This document shows positions 6,751-11,055 of a stretch of DNA of 11,055 nt, one piece after another. Position 1 is the first letter of the stretch, and each line of letters starts with the position of its first letter. Under the pieces are notes generated by a model. The model had not been told where the DNA came from and did no database searches. It saw only the letters and a program-made list of their open reading frames with translations. The position numbers were made by a program, and so were the translations under genes. The stretch is from Terana coerulea (Eukaryota > Basidiomycota > Agaricomycetes > Polyporales > Phanerochaetaceae): contig JAKOGH010001083.1 in NCBI GenBank assembly GCA_024811115.1, positions 1 to 11,055 on the forward strand, in the 5' to 3' direction.

Positions 6751-9700
6751 ATGCCAGACTCACCGACCCCGGAGCAAGCAGGCCCCATCGCGCAAGGCGG
6801 GCAAGGAGCGCCAGGCTCCGCAGCCCACAGATATCGCAGAGAAACTATTCGCCCTGCGCAGGCGACAAGCTGGGTGCGTCTTCAAGTTCCGACTTGCTCT
6901 TTTTATTCTGCTAACCGTTGCATCATTTGATACTCTCTCAGCCTGGCCAAGCCTAAGGAGCGGACAGATCGCCCTTCAGCACCATCCACCTCCACCTCTA
7001 GGACACCCATACACCCCTCGTCGCCCAGACGAACACACGCGTCGCCACCCATGAACCCCAGCATCGTGGTCTCGCAAGTAACCTCCCATCTCGACGGCGG
7101 CCCTGACGAGCAGGACTTTTCAAGACGCCCGAAGCTCACCCCCTTCTTCGCCACGGCACCATCACTCTCGGCAAGAGCACAGCAGCCCACGGGGAAGCGG
7201 AAAGCTCTACAACCCTAATGTCGACCCGCCACGACGCCTCCCCGTGACTGCCGAGCCAGATGCGATGTCTGAAGCGGCGTCGAGCTCCTACGCCCCTCGC
7301 GGCCCGGCACCCTCGAACTCTCGGTCACATCATCGCCCACAAGCGTCGAGGGCGGGAGGGGACGCACCCCGCCTGTTCGACCCGCGGAAGGACAACCCGC
7401 ACCAGTTCGCGGTCTTGGCCCGTCCCAGCAACGGATCGCCACCAACTGGCCGACCCACTCCAACGCCCAAGTCATCCGGAGACTGGGTCTCAGCCTCTCA
7501 GCCTCCTCATATGCGCAGTCTACCATCTCTTCCAGCTTCACCCTGAACACCACCACGACCGAGAGTTCAGCCTCGTCGGCAATATTCGATAACGGCCAGC
7601 GTTCTGAAGATAGCACGGCTTCCTCCACCGTGCTTTCATCACAACTCAAACACTTGTATCGGACTATCATTGCTTTAGAGGGCAAAAGTGACGGCCGGGG
7701 ACCGAGATGTGGACATGCAGGACGACATCTATGAAGATTCCCACCGCATCGGCGTGCTGCAGAAGGGGCAGCCTGTGACCACACGGACCAAACAGGAAGA
7801 GGAAGCTGAACAGGAGCGATACCGCAAATTAATCCACGAACACAAAGAGTAAGTCCCGCGGCACGCTGTCACCAGGCGAACGGACTTGGTAGCTAACATT
7901 GCGCCTGTAGGCTCGCGTCCGTCGTGCACCAACTGCTTTCCGTGACCCTATCACCGAATGTTCCAGTTTCCCTCCGCAATATCCCCATCAAATATAATCT
8001 CGTCAGCCGCCTTTGGCTTCATGCATTTCACAGGCTCCTCGAGTCGTTGCGACGTGCCGCCACGTCGTCCGCCCATCCGGACATTGCCCTTGAGAATCTT
8101 GTGGTATGTCACTCCCACAAATTACCAAATAAGGAAGATTAATGGGCGTTTAGGAATTCATCTACTATGCATACACATTCTACGCCGGCCTCATGGACGA
8201 GCAAAACTTGGCCCAGTTCAGGAGCAACTGGGTGGAATGCCTTGGGGACGTCGCTCGCTACCGTATGGCGGTGACCGCTCTGATCGAAAGCCAGGCGGCG
8301 ACGGCGCCCAAGACTCTTCCTGTCAACTCTATCACCCGCGCAGCACTGTCCGGCAACCATCTATCGCCTGGTCCCAGCACCCCGGAAGCCTCGGCCTTGT
8401 CGGACAAGAACGTTCTGTCTGCTGGCGGCTCCCCAGCGCCACTGGCTCGCATCGACGACTCGCCTCCGCCGTCCGTCGGCGAGCAGCCGCAGCCCGAGTT
8501 CGTACCGAGCGTGGGTATCGCAGCCGCTCGCGCCATGGAACTCGAGCCGGAGAAGGAGCGCTGGCGTCAAGTGTCGAGGGACTGGTACTCGAAGGGCCTG
8601 GCGTTCCAGCCTGGTTCAGGCAAGCTTCATCACCACCTTGGCGTCCTGAGCAGGGACCGCGAAGGCGGTGACAAGAAGAGCTGCGCGCCGTCTACCACTT
8701 TGTGAAAAGGTGCGTTTGCCGCTCGCTCGCTCAGGATTAGATCCCCTGACGCTTGGGCCCAGCATGATAACGCTGCACCCGTTCTCGACCTCGCGAGAAG
8801 CCGTGCTTCCTCTTTGGTCTGCAACCGCTCAGTCGCGCCGACAAGCGCCTGACGCCGGCCTCACGGAGCTTTTTGTTCTTCTGCATGGCATGCTGTTCAC
8901 GAACATCCAGCTTGATGACTTCAAGGGTGTGCTCGCACGGTTCGAGGAGAAGCTCGTCATCGAAGGTGAGTGTTCGGCCCGCATTGAAATCTTGGCTTCG
9001 GCACTCCGCGGATGCTGCAAAGCGTCTTATCGGGACCGAGTCGCTCGAGCCAAGCTTTCATTTACCAGTCTCTTGAGCGCTCATTACATTATGCTTACCA
9101 CTAAATTGTAGGGGACGAAGTCGAGGAGCGCGAATGGATCATGATGGCGGTCATCAACATCGGCGCGGTCCTGGAATACGGACGCTCTACCGCGGTTCTT
9201 CGACGCGTGTCCGGCATCATGGCCAAGGAGACTATCCCTGGCTCGACCGCTAGCCCTATCATGATGAATGGCGCCAGCAAAGTCAAGCTCATGGCGAAGC
9301 GCGGTGAGGCCGACGACAGGAAGATGGAGGTCGATGACGAGGATGATGCCACCGGCGGCCTCCGTGCCATGGTCATCAACGAGGCGTCACCCGTCGTCTC
9401 CGAGGCCACTTCCTCTGAGCCAGACCTCGCACCCGCACTCCAGAACGCGCTCGAGCTCATGTTCGCGATGTTCACACACGTCCTCGGCAAGCCTACGCTG
9501 CGCAAGACTTCCGCCGTTGCACACTCTTCACTAAACCCCTATATTTCGATCATGATGACCTTCTTGGCGACTGCTCTGAAGGAGAAGACCGCTGAGCAGA
9601 TCGTCACGCGCAACATCCCCTGGGAGCCTCTCGCCGCCTTCCTCACCTCCGGCATCCCGCGCAAAGTCATGTTTGCCGAGCTCCAGAAGGAGCACAGCCT

Positions 9701-10994
9701 ACTCCTTGTCCAGCGGGTGTCGCCCACTGTCCGAGGACTGGTGCCTGCGTGGTCTCGGGTGGGGCGGCAAGAAGATCTACGAGCGCGGCTTCTGGGACAA
9801 GGCGACGCTCGGCGAGGAGAAGTCGCTCGAGGCGGACGTGCTCGACAAGGAGGACGTCGTGGACTTGCAGGACGGCGTCATCGAGGACGACGCCGAGGAC
9901 GACGAGCAGGCTCGCGCCCGTGCAGAGGCTGCCCGGTCGGAGCGGGACGGGCGGTCGATTCGCGCGGCGCGGGCGGCGCTCAAGCTCGCGAAGGCGGTCC
10001 ACGGCTTCACGTACACGCCGTCGCCTGTCAAGGACGGCAAGGGCGCGTGGAGCATCGAGGGCCCGCTCGCAGACCGCGTTGCACGCTGGCGTGAGGCGGC
10101 GCGGCTCGAAAACCTGGAGGAGGAGCGCAGGCTGCGCGGCACGCGCTGGGGTGAGGACGACGAGATGGACGTGGACGACGACGAGGGCATGGTGGATGCG
10201 GCTGTGAGCGACGACGACGACGACGTGTCGGACGAAGTCAAGGCTCTCAAGGTAAGCGTTGACTCGCGCGCTGAATATGTTCTGTCCCTGACTTACAATA
10301 CCACAGGAACGATTGCGCTATCTCTCGAGCTTCGAGAGCGACAGCCGCGCGTCACCGAGGCGGCGCCCAAGAGGCAAAGACCAAGACGGCGCCCGCCTTC
10401 GCATGGCTCCCGGCTACACCATCCTTGTCTTCGACACCAACGTCCTTCTTTCCTCGCTGCCCATGTTCAACGATCTCGTCGGAGACTTTGCATTGGACCA
10501 TCGTCGTGCCCTTGCCCGTTATCATGGAGCTTGACGGTCTCTCGTCGGACTCGACGCCGCTCGGCGAGGCCGCCAAGGCTGCCTCCGCGTCCATCATGTC
10601 TCATCTGCGGACCCACGGCGTGTCTCTGAAGATCCAGACCTCCAAGGGCAACTACCTCTCTAACCTCAATGTGCGGACGGAGCAAGTCGACTTCTATGAT
10701 GAGTCTTCCTGGAGTCGCAACATGGACGACTTGATCCTCCGGGCCGCTATCTGGCAGACCGAACACTGGCTTGACCGCTCGGTATTCCTGAAGGCCTCGG
10801 AAACTTCTCAGCAGAGTGCAGGTGCGAGCAAGGTTGCGCTGTTGACTTTCGACCGCATGCGTGAGTGCCTTGATTGTTCTAACTTTGGTGAGAGTCTAAC
10901 GTCATATGTTGCAGTCCGTCTGAAAGCACGTTCGCGCGAAGTCGACGCCCCGTCGGAGAAGGAACTGGCCGCGATACTGTCCGGAAAGCCGTGA
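6751..10994 (+). CDS. SMG6: EST1A/SMG6-like PIN-domain endonuclease
   Basis: SMG6/EST1A cuts mRNAs in nonsense-mediated decay and is related to the telomerase factor Est1. Eight exons fit: 6751-6873, 6942-7848, 7911-8103, 8154-8709, 8763-8965, 9112-10251, 10307-10860 and 10915-10994; about 1250 aa after frame repair. Order of parts: short basic N-terminus with PTDIAEKLFALRRRQA; Ser/Pro-rich linker (residues about 40-265) holding LYNPNVDPPRRL and LFDPRKDNPHQF; QLKHLYRTIIALE (about 270) opening the 14-3-3/TPR-like Est1 region; AYTFYAGLMDEQNL and WYSKGLAFQPGSGKLHHHLG (about 410-570), the Est1 RNA/DNA-binding helical core; PEDWCLRGLGW (about 870); an Asp-rich tract (about 1015-1035); then a PIN domain (about 1075-1245) with acidic residues in FDTNVLL (about 1084), MELDGL (about 1115), MDDLIL (about 1180) and LLTFDR (about 1223). 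Human SMG6 uses three Asp residues, D1251, D1353 and D1392; all three seem conserved. One-base shifts occur near 6770, 7193, 7486, 7685, 8675, 9703 and 10481. The ATG context (CACACCATGCC) is good. Confidence 0.88.
8966..9111 (+). other. Unusually long intron in the SMG6-like gene
   Basis: This 146-nt GT-AG intron (GTGAGT...ATTGTAG) interrupts the codon joining VIE to GDEVEER. All other introns of this gene are 50-68 nt. It contains no obvious repeat or reading frame. Confidence 0.8.
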
Positions 10995-11055
10995 ACGCCC
11001 GCCGCTGTCTCTCAACACTACTACTACTCATCGCCGCCGCCGCCGTGCCTAGCCC
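10995..11055 (+). repeat. 3' flank with short trinucleotide repeats
   Basis: Just after the SMG6-like stop there are about four CTA/ACT units (11017-11029) and about five GCC units (11032-11046). Both are short microsatellites in the presumed 3' untranslated region. Confidence 0.6.

Noticed and set aside
9777..10250. 157-codon Ser-rich open frame on the minus strand
   Set aside because: It is the antisense of the acidic GAC/GAG-rich exon of the SMG6-like gene; Ser runs arise from reversing Asp/Glu codons.
6751..10994. Programmed ribosomal frameshifting in the SMG6-like gene
   Set aside because: Seven shifts in both directions at unrelated sites, without slippery heptamers, and similar shifts in the neighbouring genes, point to sequence errors instead.
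4169..10994. Secondary-metabolite cluster suggested by the SDR gene
   Set aside because: No polyketide synthase, peptide synthetase, terpene synthase, P450 or transporter is present; the neighbour is an RNA-surveillance gene.
1..11055. tRNA, rRNA or other structured RNA genes
   Set aside because: I looked for tRNA-like A and B box spacing and cloverleaf arms and saw none that I could support by eye.

Overview
The window looks like nuclear DNA from a filamentous basidiomycete, most likely an Agaricomycete. The signs are many 50-70 nt GT-AG introns with CTAAC/CTGAC-like branch sites, compact GC-rich genes, and an F-box family with the opening 'LPPCPEDMTEPAF' typical of mushroom-forming fungi. 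Family calls were made by reading translations by eye, without a database search.

Layout. Positions 1-1080 hold no confident gene; there is a weak LTR-like candidate on the minus strand (314-809) and some hairpins. Positions 1081-1746 are a clear 666-bp non-autonomous hAT-type transposon (MITE), with 16-bp terminal inverted repeats starting TAGTG, an 8-bp target duplication TTATATTT, and arrays of GGACTGGTC-like repeats inside both ends. Coding-like, acidic sequence lies on both sides of it. Positions 2148-3568 (minus) are a multi-intron F-box protein gene in broken form. Positions 3569-4168 are the spacer between that gene and a divergent short-chain dehydrogenase/reductase (SDR) gene at 4169-5565 (plus, 7 exons). 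Positions 5647-6424 hold an unrecognised coding relic with an in-frame TAG. Positions 6751-10994 (plus, 8 exons, about 1250 aa) encode an EST1A/SMG6-like protein: an Est1/14-3-3-like and helical region followed by a C-terminal PIN nuclease domain, linked to nonsense-mediated mRNA decay and telomere biology.

The most striking property is that all four protein loci carry single-base frameshifts. Frame tracking gives seven in the EST1A/SMG6 gene, at least three in the SDR gene, two in the unrecognised locus and about six in the F-box locus. In the SDR and SMG6-like genes the splice sites, catalytic motifs and codon structure are otherwise intact, no substitution-type stop was seen, and several shifts sit in short homopolymers. 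That pattern suggests base-level assembly errors more than gene death, although the F-box and unrecognised loci may be true pseudogenes. Any automatic annotation of this window would break these genes into pieces.

The genes do not form an obvious pathway. The SDR is metabolic (polyol/sugar reductase-like, probably mitochondrial), the SMG6-like protein acts in RNA surveillance, and the F-box gene belongs to an expanded ubiquitin-ligase adaptor family. I found no convincing new multi-gene system. The best leads are the hAT MITE, the unrecognised relic at 5647-6424, and two possible exon-junction-complex-binding motifs in the SMG6-like protein.
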